64,000 bases of DNA, taken from positions 186,001 through 250,000 of the forward strand of contig NZ_JAIVFL010000001.1 of NCBI RefSeq assembly GCF_022760805.1, in the 5' to 3' direction. A program made the position numbers and the translations under genes. Positions 40,552 through 49,486 of this stretch are shown here, in pieces. Under the pieces are notes generated by a model. That model did no database searches. It worked only from the letters and a program-made list of their open reading frames with translations, and was not told where the DNA came from. Source of the DNA: Candidatus Mycolicibacterium alkanivorans (lineage in GTDB: Bacteria; Actinomycetota; Actinomycetes; Mycobacteriales; Mycobacteriaceae). How positions within the stretch are numbered: the stretch's first letter is position 1; every line of letters starts with the position of its first letter.

Positions 40552-41265
40552 ATGGCCAGACGACCTCGCACAGCGGACGACAACATGAAGTCCGGCCCGC
40601 AGCGGCTGGCAGCGCTGGTGCGCTCCTCGGTTCCACCGGTCCACCGCGCCGGTCTGCCGTTCATCTCGGCTGGGTTGGTGGTCGCGGCCGTCGGTCACCG
40701 CAACCGCTGGGTGCGCCGTGCCGGGCTGGCCGTCGCGGTCGCCAACGCCGGCTTCTTCCGGCATCCGCCGCGCAAGCCACCGAGCCGCCCCGGTGTGGTC
40801 GTGGCCCCCGCCGACGGGCTGATCTGCCTGATCGAAGAGGCCGAGCCGCCGGCGGAGCTGGGCCTGGGCACCGGTCCGGTACCCCGGGTGAGCATCTTCC
40901 TGTCTTTGCTCGATGCTCATGTACAGCGCATACCGATCAGCGGCGAGGTCGTCGACGTGCAGTATCGCCCGGGTAGCTTCCATTCGGCCGATCTCGCGGC
41001 CGCCAGTGAGGACAATGAACGCAACAGTGTGCTCATCCGCACTCCGGAAGGACGGGACGTGGTGGTCGTACAGATCGCCGGGCTGATCGCGCGTCGCATC
41101 ATCTGCGACGTCCACGCCGGAGACAGAGTCGCCATCGGCGACACCTACGGGCTGATCCGGTTCGGCTCCCGGCTCGACACCTACCTGCCCGCGGGCTCGC
41201 AGATCCTGGTCGAACCGGGCCAGCGGGCGCTGGCCGGCGAGACGGTATTGGCCCAGTTGCCGTGA
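40552..41265 (+). CDS. psd: Phosphatidylserine decarboxylase proenzyme
   Basis: 237 residues. Makes phosphatidylethanolamine. The proenzyme self-cleaves before S206 in [10 protein letters not shown] (G205-S206) to form the pyruvoyl group; [18 protein letters not shown] and [20 protein letters not shown] hold conserved active-site residues. It overlaps pssA by GTGA; the pair makes PE from CDP-diacylglycerol at the membrane. Confidence 0.96.
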   Translation: MARRPRTADDNMKSGPQRLAALVRSSVPPVHRAGLPFISAGLVVAAVGHRNRWVRRAGLAVAVANAGFFRHPPRKPPSRPGVVVAPADGLICLIEEAEPPAELGLGTGPVPRVSIFLSLLDAHVQRIPISGEVVDVQYRPGSFHSADLAAASEDNERNSVLIRTPEGRDVVVVQIAGLIARRIICDVHAGDRVAIGDTYGLIRFGSRLDTYLPAGSQILVEPGQRALAGETVLAQLP

Positions 41266-42113
41266 TCAAACCCCGCCCCCGTGCGCTCATCAGTTCCCGG
41301 TTGCTGCCCAGCGCCGTGACGGTGCTGGCCATCTGCCTGGGTCTGACCTCGGTGAAGTACGCGCTGGACAACCGGCCCACCGAGTCGATGGCCCTGCTGG
41401 CCGCCGCGGCGATCCTCGACGCGCTCGACGGGCGCATCGCCCGGGTGCTCAAGGCCACCTCCCGGATGGGCGAAGAGATCGACTCGCTGGCCGACGCGGT
41501 GAACTTCGGCGTGGCGCCGGCGTTCATCGTGTGGGCGCTGCTGCTGTCCAACACCCGGGTCGGCTGGATCGTGGTCCTGCTCTACGCCGTGTGCATCGTG
41601 CTGCGACTGGCTCGCTACAACGCCCTGCTCGACGCCGACCTACCGGCCTACACCAAGGAGTACTTCGTCGGCATGCCCGCACCGGCGGGGGCCATCGGCG
41701 CCATCGGCCCGCTGGCCGCCAAGATGCAGTGGGGCGATGGCTGGTGGACCTCCTACTGGGCGGTGTCGCTGTGGATGGTCGGCGTTTCACTGCTCGTGGT
41801 CAGTCGTATCCCGATGCGCAAGATCCACACGTTCGCGGTGCAGCCCAACGTGGTGGCTCCGCTGTTGGCACTGCTGGCCATCGGGGTGGCCGCGGCATTC
41901 GTCTTCCCGTACCTGGTGATCCTGGTGACCATCGCCGCCTACGTCATCCACATCCCGTTCGCCGTGCGCAGCCAGCGCTGGGTGGCCGCGCACCCCGAGG
42001 CCTGGAACGACCGGCCGCGCCAGCAGCGTGCCGCCCGGCGGGCGACCCGGCGCGCACAGCACCCCAACCGCCGGTCGGTGGCCCGGCTCGGCCTGCGTAG
42101 ACCGGGCCGCTGA
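41262..42113 (+). CDS. pssA: CDP-diacylglycerol-serine O-phosphatidyltransferase
   Basis: 283 residues, multi-pass membrane enzyme. CDP-alcohol phosphotransferase motif D56-G57...A60-R61...G70...D74...D78 in [20 protein letters not shown]. Makes phosphatidylserine, the substrate of Psd. Starts with GTG at 41262. The tail of about 40 residues is Arg-rich. Confidence 0.95.
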   Translation: MIKPRPRALISSRLLPSAVTVLAICLGLTSVKYALDNRPTESMALLAAAAILDALDGRIARVLKATSRMGEEIDSLADAVNFGVAPAFIVWALLLSNTRVGWIVVLLYAVCIVLRLARYNALLDADLPAYTKEYFVGMPAPAGAIGAIGPLAAKMQWGDGWWTSYWAVSLWMVGVSLLVVSRIPMRKIHTFAVQPNVVAPLLALLAIGVAAAFVFPYLVILVTIAAYVIHIPFAVRSQRWVAAHPEAWNDRPRQQRAARRATRRAQHPNRRSVARLGLRRPGR

Positions 42114-42116
42114 GCG

Positions 42117-44318
42117 ATGTCCGATCTGAGCTTCGCCGGCGCACCTCCACCGGCCTCGAGTCTGGCACTGACGGCGCGGCTGAACACCGCGGCGCTGGAT
42201 TCGCGGCGCGGTGTGGTGCGGCTGCATCCCGAGGCCATCGCCGCTCTCGGCATCCGTGAGTGGGATGCGGTGTCGCTCACGGGTTCTCGCACCACCGCCG
42301 CGGTGGCCGGAGTGGCGCCGCCGGGCACCCCGGCCGGCACAGCCCTGCTCGACGACGTGATGTTGTCCAACGCCGGCCTGCGGGAGGACACTACGGTGCT
42401 GGTCTCGGCCGTGACCGTCTACGGCGCACGGTCAGTGACGGTGCGCGGATCGACCTTGGCCACCCAGTCGGTGTCGTCGGCGACGCTGCGCCAGGCGCTG
42501 CTGGGCAAAGTGATGACGGTGGGCGACACGGTCTCGCTGCTGCCGCGCGACCTCGGCCCGGGCACCTCGACGTCGCGGGCCAGTTCGGCGCTGGCGTCCT
42601 CGGTGGGCATCACGTGGACCTCCGAGCTGCTGACCGTAACCGGAACGGATCCCGCGGGACCGGTGAGCGTGCAACCCAATTCGTCGGTCACCTGGGGTGA
42701 CGGTAGGACTCCGACGCAGGCACCCGGCGCCGCGGTGAGCCCGCCCATGGTGTGGCCGCAAGCCCCGCCGGTGTCCATCGACGACCTCAAAGGCCAGCAT
42801 GTGCAGGCCGGCCGGCTCGCCGAATGGCTCAAGCTGGCCCTCGACGAGCCCGCCCTGCTGGAAAAGCTTGGCGCCAAACCGAATCTGGGTGTACTGATCA
42901 CCGGACCAGCCGGCGTGGGCAAGGCCACGCTGGTGCGCGCGGTGTGCGCGGGGCGCCGCCTGGTCGAACTCGACGGTCCCGACACCGGCGCACTGGCCGC
43001 CCCCGACCGGCAGAAGGCCGTCGCCGACGCCGTTGCCACCGTCTGCAACGGCGGTGGCGTGCTGCTGATCACCGACATCGACGCGCTGCTGCCCGCACCG
43101 GCCGAGCCGGTCGCCACGATGATTCTGGCCGAGTTGCGAAAGGCGGTCGCAGCGCCCGGCGTGGCGATGGTGGCCACCTCCCAGCAGCCCGACGTACTCG
43201 ACTCGCGGCTGCGCGGCCCGGACCTGTGCGACCGCGAGCTCGGCCTGAGTCTGCCCGACGGCGCCACCCGCAAGGCGCTACTGGAGGTGCTGCTGCGCGA
43301 CGTTCCGGCCCAGGACATCAAGCTGGATGAAATCGCGGACCGTACGCCAGGATTCGTGCGCGCTGATCTGGCGGCGCTGGTGCGGGAGGCTGCGATGCGG
43401 GCGGCGGCACGCGCCAGTGAGGACGGCAAGCCGCCGACGCTGACCCAGGAGGACCTCAAGGGTGCGCTGACGGTGATCCGGCCGCTGTCCCGCTCGGCCA
43501 CCCAGGAGGTCTCGGTCGGCTCGGTCACCCTCGACGACGTCGGCGACATGGCCGAGACCAAGCAGGCGCTCACCGAGGCGGTGTTGTGGCCGCTGCAGCA
43601 TCCCGACACCTTCGCCCGCCTCGGGGTGGACCCGCCGAAAGGTGTTCTGCTGTATGGCCCTCCGGGTTGCGGCAAGACCTTCGTGGTGCGGGCGCTGGCC
43701 AGCTCCGGCCGGCTGAGCGTGCACGCCGTCAAAGGTGCCGAACTGATGGACAAGTGGGTGGGCTCGTCGGAGAAGGCGGTCCGTGAATTATTCCGGCGGG
43801 CAAGGGATTCCGCGCCGTCGCTGGTGTTCCTCGACGAGATCGATGCGCTGGCACCGCGGCGCGGACAGAGCTTCGACTCCGGCGTGACCGACCGGGTGGT
43901 GGCGGCACTGCTGACCGAACTCGATGGTATCGAGCCTCTGCGCGACGTGGTGGTGCTCGGTGCCACCAACCGCCCCGATCTGATCGATCCGGCGCTGCTG
44001 CGGCCGGGCCGCCTGGAGAAGCTGGTGTTCGTCGAGCCACCGGATGCTGAGGCGCGCAAGGAGATTCTGCGTACGGCGGGCAAGTCGGTGCCGCTGTCCA
44101 AGGGGGTCGACCTCGACGCGCTGGCCGGCGATCTGGACGGCTACAGCGCGGCAGACTGCGTGGCACTGCTGCGCGAGGCCGCGCTGACTGCGATGCGGCG
44201 TTCGATCGACGCCGCCGACGTCACCGCCGAAGATGTCGCCAAGGCACGCGAATCCGTGCGGCCCTCACTGGATCCGGCTCAGGTCGAGGCGCTGCGGGCC
44301 TTCGCCGCAGGCCGCTGA
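42117..44318 (+). CDS. CDC48/VCP-like AAA ATPase (Rv0435c-like)
   Basis: 733 residues. An N-terminal double-psi/CDC48-N-like region (1-200) precedes two AAA modules. The first has Walker A GPAGVGKAT at 263-271 with Ala-Thr in place of Thr and a weak Walker B (LLITDIDALL), so it may be less active; the second has YGPPGCGKTFVVRAL, FLDEIDALAPRRG and arginine-finger region TNRPDLIDPALLRPGRLEKL. Probably a protein-remodelling ATPase. Starts three bases after pssA. Confidence 0.92.
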   Translation: MSDLSFAGAPPPASSLALTARLNTAALDSRRGVVRLHPEAIAALGIREWDAVSLTGSRTTAAVAGVAPPGTPAGTALLDDVMLSNAGLREDTTVLVSAVTVYGARSVTVRGSTLATQSVSSATLRQALLGKVMTVGDTVSLLPRDLGPGTSTSRASSALASSVGITWTSELLTVTGTDPAGPVSVQPNSSVTWGDGRTPTQAPGAAVSPPMVWPQAPPVSIDDLKGQHVQAGRLAEWLKLALDEPALLEKLGAKPNLGVLITGPAGVGKATLVRAVCAGRRLVELDGPDTGALAAPDRQKAVADAVATVCNGGGVLLITDIDALLPAPAEPVATMILAELRKAVAAPGVAMVATSQQPDVLDSRLRGPDLCDRELGLSLPDGATRKALLEVLLRDVPAQDIKLDEIADRTPGFVRADLAALVREAAMRAAARASEDGKPPTLTQEDLKGALTVIRPLSRSATQEVSVGSVTLDDVGDMAETKQALTEAVLWPLQHPDTFARLGVDPPKGVLLYGPPGCGKTFVVRALASSGRLSVHAVKGAELMDKWVGSSEKAVRELFRRARDSAPSLVFLDEIDALAPRRGQSFDSGVTDRVVAALLTELDGIEPLRDVVVLGATNRPDLIDPALLRPGRLEKLVFVEPPDAEARKEILRTAGKSVPLSKGVDLDALAGDLDGYSAADCVALLREAALTAMRRSIDAADVTAEDVAKARESVRPSLDPAQVEALRAFAAGR

Positions 44319-44377
44319 CAATGCCGGTCTCGACTGTGAGTCCAGCGCTGACCACTTGATGTTCGGACACGCTGTCA

Positions 44378-44397
44378 GTCCAGCACTGAGGCTGGAC
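44378..44397. other. Small inverted repeat before the HNH gene
   Basis: GTCCAGC-ACTGAG-GCTGGAC, a seven-base perfect stem. A related half, GTCCAGCGCTGACC, occurs about 40 bases earlier. No T-run follows; could be an operator or weak terminator after the AAA gene. Confidence 0.3.
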
Positions 44398-44466
44398 CGT
44401 TTATCCACAGATCCCGTTTCATCCACAGGTCGGCCACTGGACCGAAATCATCGAATGTTTGTTCGA

Positions 44467-44472
44467 TAGCCT
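44467..44472 (+). promoter_or_regulatory. -10 box of the HNH gene (leaderless)
   Basis: TAGCCT, six bases before ATG 44479. Confidence 0.5.
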
Positions 44473-44478
44473 GGGTTC

Positions 44479-45867
44479 ATGGATGGCGCCGGACTGTTGA
44501 CCGCCGAGGCGGTGCACGCTGCGGTTCGCGCGGAACTTGACGCGGTAGACGCGGCCTATGACCGCCTGCGCGCGACGTGTACCGATCTGGCGGGCAATGC
44601 CTTTCGCGTCGAGGTGGCCGGACGCCTGGAGGCCCAGCACCGTCTCAACCGTGGGTTGTCCTACCGGATGTTCGGTGAGATAGCGGCCCCGGTCGACGGT
44701 TGCGACAATCCGGGATCGCCGGCCGGTGTCAAGGTGCGAGACGTGCTTGCATCCCGATTGCGGCTGACCGCCGGGGAGGTCAGGCGGCGTTTCCGGGTGG
44801 CGGCACGAATCCGCCCCCGCCGGTCGCTGACCGGACCGCCGGTGGCCCCGGAACTGCCCGAACTGGCCGACGCCGTCAACGCCGGCGAGCTGAGTGACGA
44901 CCACATCGCCGCGGTGTGCCGCGCGCTCGACGGACTGCCCGCCGCGGTCTCGGCTGCCCAGAAGGAGAAAGCCGAACGAACGCTGGTCGGCCACGCGAGG
45001 TCACAGGATGCACAGTTCGTCACCGCGATCGGCACGGTCATCGCGGACTGCCTCAACCCCGACGGTAACTTCACCGACGAGGACCGCGCCCGGCGACGCG
45101 GGCTCGCGCTGGGACGGCAAGGACCGGACGGGATGAGTCGGCTGACCGGCTGGCTGGACCCGGAGGCACGGGCCTACCTGGAGGCGGTGGGCGCTGTGGT
45201 CCGACCGGGCCGGCACCACCCCGATGGCGATGCCGAACGAGACAGAAGAAGCCCCGAACAGCGTTGCCACGACGCGATCAAGCTCGCGTGCAAGACGGCG
45301 ATCGCATCCGGAGGACTCGGGCAGCACCGCGGCGCACCCATCTCTGTCGTGGTGACGACGACGCTGGCCGAACTCGAGCAGGCCGCGCGCGCAGCGGTTG
45401 ATCCGGCCGTGCCGATGCCGCCGTCGGCAAGGACCGGCGGCACAGGTCGCCTCCCGATGCGCGAGCTGATCCGGCTGGCCGGCGAGTCGATCCACTACCT
45501 CGCGGTATTCGAAGATCATTCGGCCCGCCCGCTCTATCTGGGCCGCAGCAAGCGGCTGGCCACCACCGACCACCGCATCATCTGCCACGCTCGCGACCGC
45601 GGTTGCACCAAACCCAACTGCTTCGTGCCCGGCTGCGACTGCGAGATCCACCACGCGCACGAGTGGAGTGCCGGCGGACCCACCGACGCGGACAATCTCT
45701 TCTTCGGCTGCGGCTGCGACCACGCAGCCGCGAGCGACGGCACCTACACCACGACCGTCATGGACGATGGCCGCATCGCCTGGTCCGACGGCACCGGGCC
45801 ACCCCGCGTCAATGACGTCCACCACCCCGAACGATTGCTCGACAATGGCGAGGACGACGACGGCTGA
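44479..45867 (+). CDS. DUF222/HNH endonuclease domain protein (13E12 family)
   Basis: 462 residues. An N-terminal DUF222 region (1-280) and a C-terminal HNH nuclease motif: DHRIICHARDRGCTKPNCFV, then CEIHHAHEWSAGGPTDADNL and an additional CGCDH. Family members are multicopy in mycobacteria (REP13E12) and found with repeats or phage; activity unproven. To my knowledge no such gene lies here in M. tuberculosis, suggesting gain. Leaderless start at 44479. Confidence 0.9.
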   Translation: MDGAGLLTAEAVHAAVRAELDAVDAAYDRLRATCTDLAGNAFRVEVAGRLEAQHRLNRGLSYRMFGEIAAPVDGCDNPGSPAGVKVRDVLASRLRLTAGEVRRRFRVAARIRPRRSLTGPPVAPELPELADAVNAGELSDDHIAAVCRALDGLPAAVSAAQKEKAERTLVGHARSQDAQFVTAIGTVIADCLNPDGNFTDEDRARRRGLALGRQGPDGMSRLTGWLDPEARAYLEAVGAVVRPGRHHPDGDAERDRRSPEQRCHDAIKLACKTAIASGGLGQHRGAPISVVVTTTLAELEQAARAAVDPAVPMPPSARTGGTGRLPMRELIRLAGESIHYLAVFEDHSARPLYLGRSKRLATTDHRIICHARDRGCTKPNCFVPGCDCEIHHAHEWSAGGPTDADNLFFGCGCDHAAASDGTYTTTVMDDGRIAWSDGTGPPRVNDVHHPERLLDNGEDDDG

Positions 45868-46080
45868 GGCGCGCTATCGGATCGGGCAGCCATTAGATTG
45901 GCATGCGGTGAGCACTGAAAGTGCTTTGTGCTCATACTCTTTCGGCGCCGACAAGGACTCGCTGCGTGCGGCGGGTCGGCAGGCAAGAATTATGCGGCGG
46001 GGTCAACAACGTAGACTGGCAGTCAATACCTAGCCGAAATCCTTGGCTGACACCCCGACCGACCCCCAGATCGGAGTGCC

Positions 46081-48987
46081 ATGCTCGTGATCCTGCTCGC
46101 GCATGCGATCGCCGCCGCGGTGGCGCCGCTGCTCGTGCACCGCTGGGGACGGCTGGCCTTCTATCCGCTGGCACTGGTGCCCGCGGCCTCGCTGATCTGG
46201 GTGAGCCTGAACTGGCCGCAGGCCGGGCGACCCGCCCCGGCCGTCGACATTCCGTGGGTGCCCGAACTGTCGATGAACATCACCCTGCGATTCGACACGC
46301 TGTCCGCGGTGATGAGCGTGCTGGTGCTCGGCATCGGCGCTCTGGTGCTGTTCTACTGCGCGGAGTACTTCCATCACCGCGACGGGCACACCGAGAACCG
46401 CCTGCCGAGCTTCGCCGCTGAACTCGTCGCCTTCTCCGGGGCGATGTTCGGCCTGGTGGTCACCGACAACATGCTGCTGCTCTACACGTTCTGGGAGCTG
46501 ACGACGGTGTTGTCGTTCCTGCTCGTCGGCCATTACGCCGAGCGGGCCACCAGCCGCCGTGCCGCCATGCAGGCGCTGCTGGTCACCACCGCCGGCGGCC
46601 TGGCGATGCTGGCCGGAATCGTCATCCTCGGCCACACCGCCGGAACCTATCTGCTCTCGCAACTGGTGCTCGCGCCCCCGCACGGGGTGGCCGTCGGCGT
46701 CGGCGTCGTGCTGGTGCTCATCGGGGCGCTGTCGAAATCGGCCATCGTGCCGTTCCACTTCTGGCTGCCCGGCGCCATGGCCGCACCCACCCCGGTCAGC
46801 GCGTACCTGCACGCCGCCGCCATGGTCAAGGCCGGGGTCTACCTCATCGCCCGGCTGGCTCCCGGCTTCGCCGACTCCCCCGGCTGGCGCCCGACCGTCA
46901 TCACCCTCGGCCTGGTGACCATGCTGCTTGCCGGCTGGCGCGCAGTGCGCGAGTACGATCTCAAGCTCATCCTCGCCTTCGGCACGGTCAGCCAACTCGG
47001 CTTCATCTCCGTGATGGTGGGCGGGGGCGGCCGGGACCTGATGCTGGCCGGGCTGGCCATGCTGTGCGCACACGCGCTGTTCAAGGCCACGCTGTTCATG
47101 GTGGTCGGCGTGATCGACCACTCCACCGGCACCCGCGACATCCGCAGACTGGCCTGGCTGGGCCGCCGGATGCCGGGGTTGTTCGTCATCGCCGCCGGCG
47201 CGACGGCGAGCATGGCCGCGCTGCCCCCGTTTCTGGGCTTCGTCGCCAAAGAGGCCGACTTCGAGACCATCGCGCACAGCGGGTCGCTGGGCGCCTGGGC
47301 ACCGGTGGTGCTGGCGGGTGTGGTGTTCGGCTCGGTGTTCACCACCATCTATTCGCTGCGGTTCCTGTGGGGGGCGTTCGCGCGCAAGGGTTCGCGCGGC
47401 CCGACGACCCTGGTGGCCAACCTGCACCGGCCGCCGGCGACGTTCCTGATCCCACCGGCGATCCTCGCCGCAGCCGGCTTGTTCTTCGGCCTGGCCCCCA
47501 GTCGGCTCGACCACACCCTCGACGACTACGCCGGCACCCTGCCCGCCGCGGGTCCCGGCGACGGCGACTACACGTTGGAACTCTGGCACGGCTTCGGGCT
47601 CCCGGTGCTGCTGTCGATCGTCGTCTTGGCGGCCGGCACCGCGGCCTTCTTCAGCCGCGAACGGCTGCGCCGGGCCCGCATCGGCCGTTACCAGCCGCTG
47701 GCCAACGCCGACCGCGTCTACGACGCGATCATCCGCGGGGCCGACGTGGCGTCGGTGCGGCTGACGGCGGTCACCCAGCGCGGTTCGATCCCGATCACCC
47801 AGTCGGTGATCCTGTCCACGCTGGTGCTGCTGCCCGTCGCGGTCCTCCTGCTCGGCGCACGCGATCAGCCCGATTTCCGGCTGTGGGATTCCGTCGTCCA
47901 ACCCGTGGTCGGCCTGCTCATCCTTGCCGCGGCCGTCGCTGCCACGGTGATGCGGAACCGACTGGCGGCGGTGCTCCTCGTCGGCATCACCGGCTACGGC
48001 TGCGGCGTGATCTTCGCCCTGCACGGCGCGCCCGACCTGGCGCTGACGCAGTTCCTGGTGGAGACCCTGACCCTGGTGATCTTCTTGCTGGTGCTGCGGA
48101 CGCTGCCGGCCGAGGCCGACGAGGCGGGCGTCAAGCGCAATCGGCTGCCCAAGGCGCTGCTCGCCCTGGCCGTCGGCGCCACCGTCGCCGCGCTGGCGGT
48201 CTCCGCCCAGGCCGCCCGCACCACCACCCCGATCGCCGAGCTGCTACCCGACGCCGCTTACTACCGCGGTCACGGCGCCAACACCGTCAACGTCCTGTTG
48301 GTCGACATCCGTGCCTGGGACACCCTCGGGGAGATCTCGGTGCTGGTGGTCGCCGCCACCGGCGTGGCCTCGCTGGTGTTCCGTAATCGCCGGTTCGGTT
48401 CGGCGCCAAGGGTTTCCGACGCCGTCCAGCCCGACATCGGCGCTTTGCCACCGGTGCCGTACAGCCCGTCGGTCAGCGATACCACCTGGCTGCGCGGCAG
48501 CGAGTTGCGCGACCCGCGCTACCGCTCGCTTGTGCTCGAGGTCGCGACCCGGATGATCTTCCCGCTCATCATGGTGCTGTCGGTGTACTTCTTCTTCACC
48601 GGGCACAACAGCCCCGGCGGCGGATTCGCCGGCGGGCTGACCGCCGGTCTGGCGCTGGTGCTGCGGTACTTGGCCGGCGGACGCTACGAACTCGGCGAGA
48701 CCCTGCCGCTGGACGCCGGCAAGATCCTCGGCGCCGGGCTGGCGCTGTCGGCGGGCACCGCGGTGGGTTCGATGCTGCTCGGCGCGCCTGCTCTGTCCTC
48801 GGCGGTGATCTCGCTGCAGCTGCCGCTGCTCGGCACGGTCAAGATCGTCACCGCGCTGTTCTTCGACCTGGGCGTGTACCTCATCGTGGTCGGCCTGGTG
48901 CTCGACGTGCTGCGCAGCCTCGGGGCGCGCATCGACGTCGAGATGGCCGAGACGTCGAGCGTCTCCGAGAAGGTGGGGACGTCGTGA
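46081..48987 (+). CDS. mnhA: Na+/H+ antiporter subunit A-B fusion (Mrp/Mnh)
   Basis: 968 residues, about 24 membrane helices. The proton-channel core of complex-I type includes VTDNMLLLYTFWELTTVLSF, LSKSAIVPFHFWLPGAMAAP and HAAAMVKAGVYLIARLAPGF; C-terminal MrpB domain RMIFPLIMVLSVYFFFTGHN then SPGGGFAGGLTAGLALVLRY. Subunit B is therefore fused to A, and mnhC follows by GTGA overlap. ATG at 46081 follows CGGAG; TAGACT at 46012-46017 is a possible -10. AGCACT-GAA-AGTGCT at 45911-45925 upstream may be an operator. Confidence 0.95.
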   Translation: MLVILLAHAIAAAVAPLLVHRWGRLAFYPLALVPAASLIWVSLNWPQAGRPAPAVDIPWVPELSMNITLRFDTLSAVMSVLVLGIGALVLFYCAEYFHHRDGHTENRLPSFAAELVAFSGAMFGLVVTDNMLLLYTFWELTTVLSFLLVGHYAERATSRRAAMQALLVTTAGGLAMLAGIVILGHTAGTYLLSQLVLAPPHGVAVGVGVVLVLIGALSKSAIVPFHFWLPGAMAAPTPVSAYLHAAAMVKAGVYLIARLAPGFADSPGWRPTVITLGLVTMLLAGWRAVREYDLKLILAFGTVSQLGFISVMVGGGGRDLMLAGLAMLCAHALFKATLFMVVGVIDHSTGTRDIRRLAWLGRRMPGLFVIAAGATASMAALPPFLGFVAKEADFETIAHSGSLGAWAPVVLAGVVFGSVFTTIYSLRFLWGAFARKGSRGPTTLVANLHRPPATFLIPPAILAAAGLFFGLAPSRLDHTLDDYAGTLPAAGPGDGDYTLELWHGFGLPVLLSIVVLAAGTAAFFSRERLRRARIGRYQPLANADRVYDAIIRGADVASVRLTAVTQRGSIPITQSVILSTLVLLPVAVLLLGARDQPDFRLWDSVVQPVVGLLILAAAVAATVMRNRLAAVLLVGITGYGCGVIFALHGAPDLALTQFLVETLTLVIFLLVLRTLPAEADEAGVKRNRLPKALLALAVGATVAALAVSAQAARTTTPIAELLPDAAYYRGHGANTVNVLLVDIRAWDTLGEISVLVVAATGVASLVFRNRRFGSAPRVSDAVQPDIGALPPVPYSPSVSDTTWLRGSELRDPRYRSLVLEVATRMIFPLIMVLSVYFFFTGHNSPGGGFAGGLTAGLALVLRYLAGGRYELGETLPLDAGKILGAGLALSAGTAVGSMLLGAPALSSAVISLQLPLLGTVKIVTALFFDLGVYLIVVGLVLDVLRSLGARIDVEMAETSSVSEKVGTS

Positions 48988-49454
48988 TCGCCTACCTTGT
49001 TCCCCTCGTCATCATCGGCGGCCTCATCAGTTGCGGGGTGTACCTGCTGCTCTCACGCAACCTGACCCGAATGTTGTTGGGACTGTTGCTCGTCGGCAAT
49101 GCCGTCAACCTGTTGATCCTCACCGTCGGCGGCCCGTCGGGCAATCCCCCGGTCCGCGGCCGCGCGAGCGGCTCGGCGACTACTACGGCAGACCCGTTGG
49201 CGCAGGGCATGATCCTGACTGCGATCGTGATCGCAATGGGCATCGCCGCATTCGTGCTCGCCCTGACCTACCGCTCGTTCCGGTTGACGACCGAAGAGGA
49301 AGTCGGCAACGACCCTGAGGACACCCGGGTCTCCAAGCTGTCCGACGAGGAGGCGTCCTTCATCGACGAGGATGCACCGGCGCCCGTCCCGGCCCGAGAC
49401 ACCGACGAGCCCGACGAGTTGGACGCGCTGCCCGGGCATGAGGGGTCACGATGA
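48984..49454 (+). CDS. mnhC: Na+/H+ antiporter subunit C
   Basis: 156 residues, NuoK-like, three helices: YLVPLVIIGGLISCGVYLLL, MLLGLLLVGNAVNLLILTVG and ADPLAQGMILTAIVIAMGIA. A C-terminal acidic cytosolic tail of about 50 residues (many Asp/Glu) is longer than in most MrpC proteins. GTG start overlapping mnhA. Confidence 0.93.
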   Translation: MIAYLVPLVIIGGLISCGVYLLLSRNLTRMLLGLLLVGNAVNLLILTVGGPSGNPPVRGRASGSATTTADPLAQGMILTAIVIAMGIAAFVLALTYRSFRLTTEEEVGNDPEDTRVSKLSDEEASFIDEDAPAPVPARDTDEPDELDALPGHEGSR

Positions 49455-49486
49455 CTCAGCGAGAAGCGAAGGCGGATCGCGCATGA
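49451..49486 (+). other. Eleven-codon frame bridging mnhC and mnhD
   Basis: ATG at 49451 overlaps the mnhC stop, encodes MTQREAKADRA and stops at TGA 49484-49486, overlapping the mnhD ATG as ATGA. It would keep ribosomes coupled across the gap. Confidence 0.4.

Noticed and set aside
42419..44101. 560-codon minus-strand frame opposite the AAA ATPase
   Set aside because: Ser/Arg/Pro-rich shadow of a well-supported gene.
46030..48024. 664-codon minus-strand frame opposite mnhA
   Set aside because: Gln/His/Arg/Gly-rich shadow frame; the opposite strand has clear antiporter motifs.
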